DNA of 64,000 nt from Sphingomonas sp. CBMAI 2297 (GTDB lineage: Bacteria; Pseudomonadota; Alphaproteobacteria; Sphingomonadales; Sphingomonadaceae): assembly GCF_029870595.1 (NCBI RefSeq), contig NZ_JAPDIR010000004.1:1-64000 (forward strand), given 5' to 3'. The notes beneath the pieces were generated by a model. That model was given only the letters and a program-made list of their open reading frames with translations, did not search any database and was not told where the DNA came from. The position numbers were made by a program, and so were the translations under genes. Positions within the stretch are counted from its first letter, which is position 1. Each line of letters begins with the position of its first letter. Shown here one piece after another: positions 35,672-45,900 of this stretch.

Positions 35672-37771
35672 CTACCGGCACATCGTCTCCAGCGGCAGCA
35701 GCGCGGGCGCCTGCGGCGCCTTGAGGCCCCTGGCCGCCATCGCGCCGTCGAGGCCCTGGGGCTGCGGGGGCAGCGCGGGGTCGATCTCGGGCGCGTAATA
35801 GGGATCCCGGCCCGCCGCCTCGACCGAGACGAACCGATAGCCCTTCTCGCGATAGAGCGCGACGAGCCGCGGCATCATCCGCGCGTCGAAAGCGCCCAGG
35901 TGCAGCAGCAGCACATAGGGAATGTCGCGGCCGTAAAGCGCATGGCTCATCGCCCGGGCGCGATCGGCCTGGACCGAGGCGGCGCCGAGCCAGGCATGCT
36001 CCATCTTCAGGATCGCATCCTCATCGCCCCTGGCCAGGCAACGGGCATAGGCGCCGTTATAGGCCCAGTCGGAGAAATCCATCGTCACCGTGGCGACCTT
36101 GTAGCCGCGCCCGGCCAGCAGCTTGCGGATGCGGGCGCGCCGCCCGGGATCGGCCGCGCCCTCGGAAAGAAAGGGATAGCGGAACCAGCGCCAGTCGGCC
36201 GTGCCCATGCGGGCCTTGAGGATGGGCTCGTTCCTCTCGAGCTCGTCCAGGAACTGCGCGTCGCTCAGCTGGTCGAGATTGGCATGGCTCCAGCCATGGT
36301 TGCCCAGCGTCAGCCCCGCCGCCCGCCATTTGTCGAGCACCGGCGCCGAGGCGGGCTCACGCTCGAGCTGCACGCCGTTGACGAAGCCCATCGCCGGCGC
36401 GCCGCCCGCCTTCAGCGCGGCGATGACCTGCTCGGCGATGCCGACCCGGCTCTGCCCCTCGGGCAGGGGCGCATGGGCAGTGAGATCGTCGAAGGTGAAG
36501 GCGATCATCGGCGCGGGAGCGACCGGCGCGGCGGCCACCCCGCCCGCATCCCGCACCCGGTCCGAGAGGAGCGACAGCGGCACCGCATCGGCCATCGCCC
36601 GATAGCCGTCGAGCGAGGGATGGAGGCCGTCATTGTCATATTCCTTGCGCAGCCGGGTCGGTGCCGCGGGATCGCGCAGCGCGGCGTCGAAGTCGATCAC
36701 GCCGTCGAAATTGCCGGGCGCGCGAATCCAGGCGTTCACCGCGGCGCGATCGGCCTCGTTCTGCGCATCGGGGTGATAATAGGCCGAGCCGCCATAGGGC
36801 AGGATCGTCGCGCCGATCACCTTGATCCCGCGTGCGCGGGCCCGGGCGACCATCTGGCGATAGGCGCCGATCATCCCCTCCACGAGGGCGGCATGCGCCT
36901 CGGGCGTCGCCGGCGCATCGCGGGTGAGCGTGCCGAGATCGTTGACTCCCTCCAGGATCACGAGATGAGTGACGCCCGGATAGCTCAGCACCTCGCGGTC
37001 GAACCGGGCCAGCGCATTGGGGCCCAGCCCGTCGTTGAGCAGCCGGTTACCGCCGATGCCGGCATTGAGCACCGCCATATCGGCCAGCACCGGCGTGGCG
37101 CGCAGGCGCAGCTGGAGCGCGTCGGTCCAGCGCTGATTGCCATTGGCCGGCACGCCATAGCCGTCGGTGATCGAATCGCCCAGGATCACCACCGCCGATG
37201 CCTTGGCCGACACGGTCTCGATCGCGCCGATCTGCACCCAGCGATCGGCCTTGCCGGCGCCCGGCAGGTCGGGATCGCCCACATGGTCGCCATGGAGATG
37301 ATAGCTGGTCGCGCGCGAGCCGGGATGGCCGGTCTGCTGCGCCGGCGCCTCGGGCAGATAGAGCGTGATCGCGAGGTCCGCCCCCGCCCGCACCGGCAGG
37401 GTGACCGGATCGGACCAATAGTCCGCGCCCGCCGGGATGGTGACGCCCTTCGCCCCGCCGAAGCGCAGCGCCACCAGGCTTGCGGCATCGATCCGCGGCG
37501 AGGCCGGGTCGAGCGCCCGCGCGATCGTCGCCGCGCCGAGCCGCAGCGGCTGGGTGCCATAGGCATTGGTGAAGCGCACGCGCAGCCGGATGCCGGCGAT
37601 CTGGACGCGCACCACCTGGCGCAGCGTCGCGTCCTTCAGATCCTCCGCCGGCAGCGCGTTGCTGCCCGGGATCATCTGCGCGGTGGCCCAGGCCGTCACC
37701 CAGCGCTCGCCCGGCGGCGCCGCGGCACCAAGCAGCAGGACCAGCGCCGCCAGGCGCGCGATCAGTCCCAT
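35672..37771 (-). CDS. GDSL/SGNH esterase fused to a polysaccharide deacetylase
   Basis: The 699-residue exported protein has a Sec signal (MGLIARLAALVLLLGAAAPP). Domain 1 (about 25-400) is an SGNH hydrolase: block I ILGDSITDGYG near residue 200 with the nucleophile Ser, GIGGNR, LEGVNDLG, and the Asp/His pair in NDGLHPSLDGYRAM near residue 382. Domain 2 (about 415-690) is a NodB-type deacetylase: IAFTFDDLTAH near residue 421, GNHGWSHANLDQL near residue 490, and RYPFLSEG. The fusion suggests removal of acetyl groups from a polysaccharide in the periplasm. GGGAGAGGG precedes the ATG. A LacI-type operator lies 31-44 nt upstream. Confidence 0.88.
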   Translation of the reverse strand: MGLIARLAALVLLLGAAAPPGERWVTAWATAQMIPGSNALPAEDLKDATLRQVVRVQIAGIRLRVRFTNAYGTQPLRLGAATIARALDPASPRIDAASLVALRFGGAKGVTIPAGADYWSDPVTLPVRAGADLAITLYLPEAPAQQTGHPGSRATSYHLHGDHVGDPDLPGAGKADRWVQIGAIETVSAKASAVVILGDSITDGYGVPANGNQRWTDALQLRLRATPVLADMAVLNAGIGGNRLLNDGLGPNALARFDREVLSYPGVTHLVILEGVNDLGTLTRDAPATPEAHAALVEGMIGAYRQMVARARARGIKVIGATILPYGGSAYYHPDAQNEADRAAVNAWIRAPGNFDGVIDFDAALRDPAAPTRLRKEYDNDGLHPSLDGYRAMADAVPLSLLSDRVRDAGGVAAAPVAPAPMIAFTFDDLTAHAPLPEGQSRVGIAEQVIAALKAGGAPAMGFVNGVQLEREPASAPVLDKWRAAGLTLGNHGWSHANLDQLSDAQFLDELERNEPILKARMGTADWRWFRYPFLSEGAADPGRRARIRKLLAGRGYKVATVTMDFSDWAYNGAYARCLARGDEDAILKMEHAWLGAASVQADRARAMSHALYGRDIPYVLLLHLGAFDARMMPRLVALYREKGYRFVSVEAAGRDPYYAPEIDPALPPQPQGLDGAMAARGLKAPQAPALLPLETMCR

Positions 37772-37801
37772 ATCCCTCTCCCTATTTGCGTCTGCGCGCG
37801 A

Positions 37802-37815
37802 TGATAGCGCTACCA
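37802..37815. promoter_or_regulatory. LacI-family operator TGATAGCGCTACCA
   Basis: This 14-base near-palindrome (core TAGCGCTA) matches the form of operators bound by sugar-responsive LacI-family repressors in Caulobacter and sphingomonads. It is 31-44 nt upstream of the GDSL/deacetylase start on the minus strand, a position suited to repression. No LacI gene is in the window. Confidence 0.6.
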
Positions 37816-38080
37816 TAACCAGGTCACACCGGTGCGCAATGGCCAAGTGAAGAGTGTCGACAGGGAAAATGGTGGCCACCGCACGGAGGCAGGTGGCCCC
37901 AGAGTCGGGACCGGGCAGCGGAAAGAGGGAATCCAAACGCCGCCCGGCCACCTTCACACACCATAGCCGCCCTCAAGACAGACACAATATGGAAACATAC
38001 TATAGTCGAACGGAAACATGTGGCCGATTGCAGGTGCCCGGCACCGAGCCTAGGCCAGGAACGGATCATAAGGACTCTTC

Positions 38081-40690
38081 ATGCGCGCGCTTGCCTTCGC
38101 TTTCGCCCTCACGCTTCCCGCCGTCGCACATGCCCAGGACGCCCAGCCCACCGGCAAGCTGCCGGATACGGTGACTCCCCTCGCCTATCGGCTCGACCTG
38201 ACGATCGTTCCCGAAAAGCCGCGCTTCAGCGGCCACACCGAGATCGACGTGCAGCTCAACCGGGCGGCGCAGACGGTGTGGATGCACGGCCGCAACCTCA
38301 ACGTCACCAGGGCGGTGGCGGTGGTCGCGGGCAAGGAGATTCGGCTCGGCTTCACCCAGAAGAGCCCCCATGGCCTGGCCCAGATCGACTTCGGCAGGAC
38401 GGTGCAGCCCGGCAAGCTGACCCTGAAGTTCGACTATGACGCGGCGTTCGGCACCGGCGCCTCGGGCCCCTATCGCATCAACGTGGCGGGCAGCTGGTAC
38501 AGCTGGACCCAGTTCGAATCGATCGACGCGCGCGCGGCCTTTCCCGGCTTCGACGAGCCGGGCTTCAAGACTCCCTTCACCGTGTCGCTCACCACCAAGC
38601 CGGGCTTCGTCGCGCTGAGCAACGCGCCCGAGACGGGCAAGCCGGCCAAGGTCGGCGCGCTGGTCAGGCACCGCTTCATCGCCACCAAGCCGCTGCCGAC
38701 CTATCTGGTCGCCTTCGTCGTCGGCCCCTTCTCGACCGTTAGCGCCAAGGTGCCGTCCACGCCCGAGCGCAGGACGCCGCTGCCGCTGCGCATCGTCGGC
38801 ACCCAGCCCTACAAGGACCGGATGCAGTTCGCGCTCGACAATTCGGGCCCGATCGTCGCGCTGCTCGAGAAATATTTCGGCCAGGCATTTCCCTTTCCCA
38901 AGCTCGACCAGATCGGCTCGCCGGTGATGCCCGGCGCGATGGAGAATGCCGGTGCCGACATCTATGGCGACTCCATCCTGTTCGTCGACGAGGACGATGC
39001 CACGTCGAGCAAGCAGACCTTCGGCATGGTCGTGGCGCACGAGCTTTCGCACCAATGGTTCGGCGATCTCGTCACGCCCGCCTGGTGGGACGATATCTGG
39101 CTGAACGAGAGCTTCGCCAACTGGATGGGCTATCGCATCGGCAACGAATGGCGGCCCGATCTCGACATCGGCGTCGACGCCATTTCCGAGGGGTTCGAGG
39201 CGATGGACCTCGACGCGCTGGTCGCCGGCCGGCCGATCCACCAGAAGATCACCAACGATGCGGACATCGACGCCGCGTTCGACCAGATCACCTATGGCAA
39301 GGGCGGCCAGGTCGTCGGCATGATCGCCGCCTATATGGGCGACGAGAAGTTCCGCGACGGCGTGCGCCTGCACATGTCGCGCCACAAATATGGCAATGCG
39401 AGCACCGAGCAGTTCTTCGCTTCGCTGGCCGACGCCGCCCATGATCCGCGCGTGCTCGAATCGCTGCGCGGCTTCGTCGACCAGCAGGGCGTGCCGGTCG
39501 TGACCTTCCACCGCGCCAATGGCGTGCTCACCGCCAGCCAGCAGCGCTTCGCCTATTTCGGCACCAATGCGCCCGCGGAGCAGTGGATCATCCCGCTCTG
39601 CATCCGCCAGGGCGATACCAAGAGCTGCACGCTGCTCGACAAGCCGAGAGCGCCGATCGTCGCCGGCGGCACGGGTGCGATCGTCCCCAATGCCGGCGGC
39701 TGGGGCTATTACCGCTTCGACCTCGATCCCGCCGACTGGGATTCGCTGATCACCGCCGCCCCCACCCTGCCGACCGGCGAGGCGCTGGCGGTGGACGACA
39801 GCCTGTGGGCGAGCTTCTATGCCGGCAAGGCGGACACCGCCCGGCTCGTCGCGCTCGCCCGCGCGATGGCCCGGCATCCCAAGACCAAGATGCAGCTCGA
39901 CAACGGCACCCGGCTCGCCGGGCTGCGCGACCGCGGGCTGATCGGCGCGGCGGCGCTGCCCGCCTATCGCAAGCTGTTCGTCGACCTTTATGGGCCGATG
40001 CTGGCCAAGATCGGCTTCGACCCCAAGGCCGGCGCGCATGCGAACGACAATGCCGATACCACGGAACTGCGCGAGCAGCTGGTCGGCTTCGTGGCGGACA
40101 ACGGCCATGACGCCGCGCTGCGCGCCAGGCTGATCGCCGCCGCCGATGCCCGGCTCGCCGGCGACGCGCATGCGCTCGACGATGATTTCACGCCGCTGGC
40201 CCTGGCCGTCGCGGTCGGCGATCGCGGCGTGCCCTTCGCCAGGACGCTGGCCGAGGCGGCGCTGGCAGGCAAGGCGCCCGACCTGCGCCAGGCCGCGTTC
40301 CGCGCCATCGCCTCTTCCGGCAATGCCGATGTCGCGAAATGGTATTTCACCGAGTTCGACGATCCCCGCTACACGCCGCGCGAGCGGCTGTTCGCCGCGT
40401 CGCTCTTCCTGAACGACGCCGATACCCGCGACGCGGCGCTCGCCTATATGCTCGCCCATTTCGACGAATTCTCGAAGCTCACCGGCGGCGGCGGCATCTT
40501 CTCGGGCCGCTCGGCGGAGATGTTCAAGTCGCAATGCTCGCTCGCCGCCGCCGACACGGTCGACGCCAAGCTGCGGGCCGAGGGCGGCAGCACGCTGGCG
40601 CTCGACCGGGCAGTGGAGGGCATCCGCAACTGCGCCCGCTTCAAGGACGCCAAGGCAGGCGAGGTCACCGCGGCGTTCGCGGGGATGTGA
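38081..40690 (+). CDS. M1 family zinc aminopeptidase, exported
   Basis: The 869-residue protein has a Sec signal (MRALAFAFALTLPAVAHAQ). It has the substrate-recognition motif PGAMENAG near residue 285 and the zinc site HELSHQW...NESFANW near residue 320 (HExxH-x18-E). A long C-terminal helical ERAP1-like domain follows (to LLEKY- and DNADT-type segments). It removes N-terminal residues from peptides, here in the periplasm or on the surface. AAGGA lies 6 nt upstream of the ATG. The 309-nt upstream region has two GGAAACAT direct copies about 16 nt apart (37988 and 38011 area), which may be regulatory. Confidence 0.95.
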   Translation: MRALAFAFALTLPAVAHAQDAQPTGKLPDTVTPLAYRLDLTIVPEKPRFSGHTEIDVQLNRAAQTVWMHGRNLNVTRAVAVVAGKEIRLGFTQKSPHGLAQIDFGRTVQPGKLTLKFDYDAAFGTGASGPYRINVAGSWYSWTQFESIDARAAFPGFDEPGFKTPFTVSLTTKPGFVALSNAPETGKPAKVGALVRHRFIATKPLPTYLVAFVVGPFSTVSAKVPSTPERRTPLPLRIVGTQPYKDRMQFALDNSGPIVALLEKYFGQAFPFPKLDQIGSPVMPGAMENAGADIYGDSILFVDEDDATSSKQTFGMVVAHELSHQWFGDLVTPAWWDDIWLNESFANWMGYRIGNEWRPDLDIGVDAISEGFEAMDLDALVAGRPIHQKITNDADIDAAFDQITYGKGGQVVGMIAAYMGDEKFRDGVRLHMSRHKYGNASTEQFFASLADAAHDPRVLESLRGFVDQQGVPVVTFHRANGVLTASQQRFAYFGTNAPAEQWIIPLCIRQGDTKSCTLLDKPRAPIVAGGTGAIVPNAGGWGYYRFDLDPADWDSLITAAPTLPTGEALAVDDSLWASFYAGKADTARLVALARAMARHPKTKMQLDNGTRLAGLRDRGLIGAAALPAYRKLFVDLYGPMLAKIGFDPKAGAHANDNADTTELREQLVGFVADNGHDAALRARLIAAADARLAGDAHALDDDFTPLALAVAVGDRGVPFARTLAEAALAGKAPDLRQAAFRAIASSGNADVAKWYFTEFDDPRYTPRERLFAASLFLNDADTRDAALAYMLAHFDEFSKLTGGGGIFSGRSAEMFKSQCSLAAADTVDAKLRAEGGSTLALDRAVEGIRNCARFKDAKAGEVTAAFAGM

Positions 40691-40735
40691 TGCCCAATTC
40701 CTCCCCGAGCAAGCTGGGGGAAGAACTACAGGCCC

Positions 40736-40944
40736 GAGGTTGAGAACCCGGACGAGTATCTGATTTTCTACGTCATCCCGGCGCAGGCGGGGATGACGCT
40801 GGAGAATATGAGTCCCCAGCCTAGGTTGAGAACCCAAACAAGTATGTGATCTTTCACCGTCATCCCGGCCTTGAGCCGGGATCCCGCTTCTTCCTGTGCT
40901 GGCGAGATAGCGGGACCCCGGCTCAAGGCCGGGGTGACGAAGGA
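40736..40944. repeat. Tandem-arranged REP units with direct repeats
   Basis: A 30-base segment (GGTTGAGAACCCGGACGAGT...) recurs at 40824 with few changes. Each copy is followed by a REP unit: GTCATCCCGGCGCAGGCGGGGATGAC at 40772-40797, and an inverted pair CATCCCGGCCTTGAGCCGGGATCCCGC / GCGGGACCCCGGCTCAAGGCCGGGGTGACG at about 40860-40940. They fill the 272-nt gap between two convergent genes. No gene was seen in it. Confidence 0.75.
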
Positions 40945-40962
40945 AGAATAGGAGTCCTCAAC

Positions 40963-42555
40963 CTAAGCCGCCGCCAGCTTGAAATCCTTGTACTGCTCGC
41001 GGATCGCGGTCTTGAGCAGCTTGCCCGTGGCGGTGTGCGGCAGGCTCTCGACGAAGAGCACTTCGTCGGGCAGCCACCATTTGGCGACGTGCTGCGCGAG
41101 ATGCGCCTGCACTTCCTCCGCCGTCACGTCGCTGCCCGGCTTGCGGACCACCAGCAGGATCGGCCGCTCGTCCCATTTGGGGTGGTGCACGCCGATCGCC
41201 GCGGCCTCGGCCACGCCCGCGCAGCCGATCGCGGCATTTTCCAGATCGACCGAGCTGATCCACTCGCCGCCCGACTTGATCACGTCCTTGGCGCGATCGG
41301 TGATCTGCATCGTGCCGTCGGGATAGAGGACCGACACGTCGCCCGTATCGAACCAGTTGTCGGCATCGACCGCCGGCGCGTCCGCCTTGAAATAGCGCTC
41401 GACGATCCAGGGCCCGCGCACCTGGAGCCGGCCCGAGCTCTTGCCGTCGCGCGGCTGCACCCGCCCCTCGTCGTCGACCACGCGCAGCTCGACGCCATAG
41501 GGCACCTTGCCCTGCTTGCAGACCTGGTCGACCTGCTGCTCGAAGCTCAGCTCGTCCCAGTTCCACGATGGAGCGCCCATCGTGCCGATCGGGCTCGTCT
41601 CGGTCATGCCCCAGGCATGGTTGACGCGGATGCCCATCTTCATCAGCCGCTCGATCATCGCGCGCGGGGCGGCCGAACCGCCGATGGTGACGATCTTGAG
41701 GAATTCCGGCTCCTCGCCGGTGGCGTCCATATGCTGGAACATCGCGAACCAGACGGTAGGCACCCCGGCGGTGTGCGTCACCTTCTCGCGGTTCATCAGC
41801 TCGCACAGGACGAGCGGATCGTTCACCGCCGAGAAGACGAACTTGATCCCCGCCGCGGCGCCGGCCCAGGGCAGGCCCCAGCCCACCGCATGGAACATCG
41901 GCACGATCGGCATCGCCACCGCGCGGGCGGAGAGATCGAACACATCGGGCTGCATCTCGGCGATCGCATGGATCACGCTCGATCGGTGGGTGTAGATCAC
42001 GCCCTTGGGATTGCCCGTGGTGCCGCTGGTGTAACAGATCATGCAGGGCTCGCGCTCGCTGCCGGTAACCCAGCTGTAATTGCCGTCCTCGGCGGCCAGC
42101 AGCGCCTCGAACCCGTCCGGCCCGTCGCTGTCGAAGCAGTAATAATGCTCGATCGACTTCCAGTGCGGCTTCAGTCGCTCGACCAGCGGCGCGAAGGCGC
42201 GATCGTAGAACAGTATCTTGTCCTCGGCATGGTTGGCGATGAAGATCAGCTGGTCGTCGAACAGGCGCGGGTTGATCGTGTGGACCACCCCGCCCATGCC
42301 GGCGGCGCCGTACCAGGTGACGAGGTGGCGGCCATGGTTCATCGCCAGGGTGGCGACGCGGTCGCCCTTCTGGAGACCCAGCCGCTCCAGCGCCTGGGCC
42401 AGCTTGCGGGCATCGCGGGCGATGCCGGCCCAGGTGGTGCGCGTCTCGCTGCCGTCCGCCCAGCGGGTGACGATCTCGCGCCCCCAATGCTCGCGCGCGG
42501 CGTGATCGAGCAGACTGGTGACGCGCAGCTCGAAATCCTGCATTCCTCCAAGCAT
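40963..42555 (-). CDS. Fatty-acid--CoA ligase (AMP-binding family)
   Basis: The 530-residue acyl-adenylating enzyme has P-loop-like [16 protein letters not shown] near residue 175 and the A-motif region [12 protein letters not shown] near residue 307. The A7 motif is [14 protein letters not shown] near residue 405, with the catalytic Lys region [17 protein letters not shown] and [16 protein letters not shown] at the end. Sequence style resembles medium/long-chain ligases that activate fatty acids for beta-oxidation. The start at 42555 has GGAG with a 7-nt spacer; an in-frame ATG at 42543 is possible. The chain length of the substrate cannot be told. Confidence 0.94.
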   Translation of the reverse strand: MLGGMQDFELRVTSLLDHAAREHWGREIVTRWADGSETRTTWAGIARDARKLAQALERLGLQKGDRVATLAMNHGRHLVTWYGAAGMGGVVHTINPRLFDDQLIFIANHAEDKILFYDRAFAPLVERLKPHWKSIEHYYCFDSDGPDGFEALLAAEDGNYSWVTGSEREPCMICYTSGTTGNPKGVIYTHRSSVIHAIAEMQPDVFDLSARAVAMPIVPMFHAVGWGLPWAGAAAGIKFVFSAVNDPLVLCELMNREKVTHTAGVPTVWFAMFQHMDATGEEPEFLKIVTIGGSAAPRAMIERLMKMGIRVNHAWGMTETSPIGTMGAPSWNWDELSFEQQVDQVCKQGKVPYGVELRVVDDEGRVQPRDGKSSGRLQVRGPWIVERYFKADAPAVDADNWFDTGDVSVLYPDGTMQITDRAKDVIKSGGEWISSVDLENAAIGCAGVAEAAAIGVHHPKWDERPILLVVRKPGSDVTAEEVQAHLAQHVAKWWLPDEVLFVESLPHTATGKLLKTAIREQYKDFKLAAA

Positions 42556-42724
42556 CCCGGCTCTCCATACCGATTTTTCGAGAGCGTAACCCGCGATGCG
42601 CGCGAGTGTCGAGAGCGGGGAATGTAAGGAAGGATTTCGGCGGCGGGCCGCCCACGCGGCCTGCTTCCCGAAAGGAGAGAATGTCGACGGTGCGGGCGCT
42701 ATCTCGACTGCTCGTCATCTTCGA

Positions 42725-42900
42725 TTTTCACGCGGAGGCGCGGAGATTTTGTTCGCGCGGAGGCGCAGAGAGCGCAGAGATGTTCAGCGCCGTGCAACGG
42801 CGCCTTCCATCGCAAGGTTTCCACCTTTCCTGCCGCTGACGCGGCGCCGGAACGCGCCGCGAGCGAAACTTCTCTGCGCTCTCTGCGCCTCCGCGTGAAC
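42725..42900. repeat. Third copy of the inverted-repeat element
   Basis: It starts TTCACGCGGAGGCGCGGAG, continues GTTCGCGCGGAGGCGCAGAGAGCGCAGAG, shares the centre TTCAGCGCC...CGGCGCC and TTCCTGCCGCTGACGCGGCGCC with the 15719 element, and ends CTCTCTGCGCCTCCGCGTGAAC. The outer right end is shorter than in the first copy. It lies in the 409-nt gap between dnaE and the acyl-CoA ligase gene, which holds no gene. Confidence 0.8.
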
Positions 42901-42964
42901 AAATAATCTTTCCACGCGCGATCACCTGAGATCCCGGCCCTCACCGGGATCATGGCAGTCAGGC

Positions 42965-45900
42965 CTACGCCGCCTCGGCCAGCTTCGCCGCCGCGCTCTT
43001 GAGCGAGGCCCAGCGGATGCCGGGGACATTCTCGATCTTCTGGGCCAGCTCGCCGTCCAGCCGGAAGTCGCGGCCCAGCACCAGCTCGGCCTCGCCGCCG
43101 GGAATCCCGACATGCGCCAGCACCTCGCCGCGTCCGCCGCGCTGGTCGCCGATGATGCCGGCGAGGATGGGGATCGCCTGGACATCGTCGATGGTCACAT
43201 CGAGCACGAGCCGCGCCGTGTTGGCCAGCCCCTCGAAGGGCTGGACGCGCTTGATCGAGACGCGCGGCGTGTCCTCGCCTGCCCGCTTGTCAAGCTCGAC
43301 GGTCAGCACCGCGCAGCCGCCTTCGCGGGCGCAGCGCTCGAGATCGGGGACGGCGCTGTCCTCGAAGCAGGTGGCGATGGTCTGCGCCGATTTGTCCGAG
43401 ATCGTCGCCATCATATATTTGTTGCCGCGCGCCGAGGTGCGCGGGCGGCAATCCTCGACCAGCGCCGCGATCGTCGCGCCGATCCGGGCGCCGGGGGGGA
43501 TGTCGATCTCGCCCAGCGAAACGATATCGCGCGCGCCGAAACTCTTGGCGAGGTGCTGATAGCGATCGAGGGGATGCGCCTGGAAATAGAAGCCAAAGGC
43601 TTCCCTTTCATGCCCCGTCCGATCGGCCGTCGACCAATAGACATCCTCAGAGAGGCGGATCTCATCGCCGGCGGGCTTGGTGACCATGTCGAACGACGCC
43701 TGGAAGCTGTTGCGCTCTCCGTGCGAGCGCTGGCAGACCGCCATGATGCGTTCCGCCGCGCCATAGACGCCGGCACGATTGTCGTTGATGGAGTCGAAGG
43801 CTCCGGCAGCGGCAAGGGTTTCCAGCTGCCGCTTGTTGATCAGCTGGGGATTGGTGCGCAGCGCGAAGTCGTCGAGCGACTTGAACACCCCGCGCTCCTC
43901 CCGGTCGCGCACCAGCTCTTCCATCGCGCCCTCGCCGACGCCCTTGAGCGCGCCCAGCGCATAGCGGACCGCCAGCCCCTCCTCGGTCTTCTCGACGAAG
44001 AAATCGGCCTGACTGCGATTGATGTCGGGCGAGAGATAGCGGACGCCCAGCCGCTTCATGTCGTCGGCGAAGATCGCCAGCTTGTCGGTCTGGTGGATGT
44101 CGTACGCCATCGAGGCGGCGAAGAATTCGTGCGGATGGTGCGCCTTGAGCCAGGCGGTCTGATAGGCGAGCAGCGCATAGGCGGCGGCGTGCGACTTGTT
44201 GAAGCCATAGCCGGCGAACTTGTCGATCAGGTCGAACAGCTCGTTGGCCTTGGCCGGCTTGATGTTGTTGTGCTCGGCGCAGCCCTTCACGAAGGTCTCG
44301 CGCTGGGCGTCCATCTCCGCCTTGATCTTCTTGCCCATCGCGCGGCGGAGCATGTCCGCGCCGCCCAGGGAATAGCCCGCCAGGATCTGGGCGGCCTGCA
44401 TCACCTGCTCCTGATAGACGAAGATCCCATAGGTCTCGTTCAGGATCGGCTCGAGCAGGTCGTGCGGATAGACGATCTCCTCGCGCCCGCCCTTGCGGTG
44501 GCCGAAGCTCGGGATGTTGTCCATCGGGCCGGGGCGATAGAGCGAGACGAGCGCGATGATGTCGCCGAAGTTCGTCGGGCGCACCGCGGTCAGCGTGCGC
44601 CGCATGCCTTCCGATTCCAGCTGGAACACGCCCACCGTGTCGCCGCGCTGGAGCAGGTCATAGACTTCGGTATCGTCCCAGGCGAGCGCGTCGAGATCGA
44701 CATCGATGCCCCGGTCGGAGAGCAGCTCCACTGCCTTTTTCAGCACCGACAGCGTCTTGAGGCCGAGAAAGTCGAACTTCACCAGGCCCGCGCCCTCGAC
44801 ATATTTCATGTCGAACTGGGTGACCGGCATGTCCGAGCGCGGATCGCGGTAGAGCGGCACGAGCTGCGACAGCGGCCGGTCGCCGATCACCACGCCGGCG
44901 GCGTGCGTCGACGAGTGGCTCGGCAACCCCTCGAGCCGCATCGACAGGTCGACCAGATATTTGATGTCCTTGTGCGCGTTATACTCGGCAAGGAACTCCC
45001 CGACGCCGTTCAGCGTGCGCTCCAGCGTCCAGGGATCGGTCGGGTGGTTCGGGATCTGCTTGGCGAGCCGGTCGATCTGGCCATAGCTCATCTGCAGCAC
45101 GCGGCCGACGTTCTTGACCACCGCGCGCGCCTTCATCGTGCCGAAGGTGATGATCTGCGCGACGTGATCGGCGCCGTATTTCTGCTGCACGTAGCGGATC
45201 ACCTCGCCACGCCGGGTTTCGCAGAAATCGATGTCGAAGTCGGGCATCGAGACGCGTTCCGGGTTGAGGAAGCGCTCGAAGAGCAGGCCGAGCTTCAGCG
45301 GATCGAGATCGGTGATGGTCAGCGCCCAGGCAACCGCCGAGCCCGCGCCCGAGCCACGGCCCGGGCCCACGGGAATGTCGTGCGCCTTCGCCCATTGGAT
45401 GAAGTCGGCGACGATCAGGAAATAGCCCGGGAAGCCCATCTGGATGATGACGTCGAGTTCGAACTGGAGCCGCTCGTCATAGGCTTCGCGCTCGGCCGGA
45501 TCGGTGATGCCGGCCTTTTCCAGCCGCTTCTCCAGCCCCTGCCAGCTCCGCTCGCGCAGCATCGCCGCCTCGCCCTCGCGGTCACCGGCCAGGCTGGGCA
45601 GGATCGGCTTGCGCTTGGGCGCGGCATAGGCACAGCGCTGGGCGACGACGAGCGTGTTGGCGATGGCCTCGGGCAGGTCCGCGAACAGGCTCCGCATCTC
45701 GTTCGCCGGCTTCATCCACGCATCGGGCGAGGAACGCGGGCGATCGTCCGAGGCGACATAGGAGCTGTTGGCGATGCACAGCATCGCGTCATGCGCCTCG
45801 TGGAAGGTCGGCTCGGCGAAGCAGCTCGGATTGGTCGCGACCAGCGGCAGGTTCCGGTCATAGGCAAGGTCGAGCAGCCTGGCCTCGGCCCGGCCCTCCA

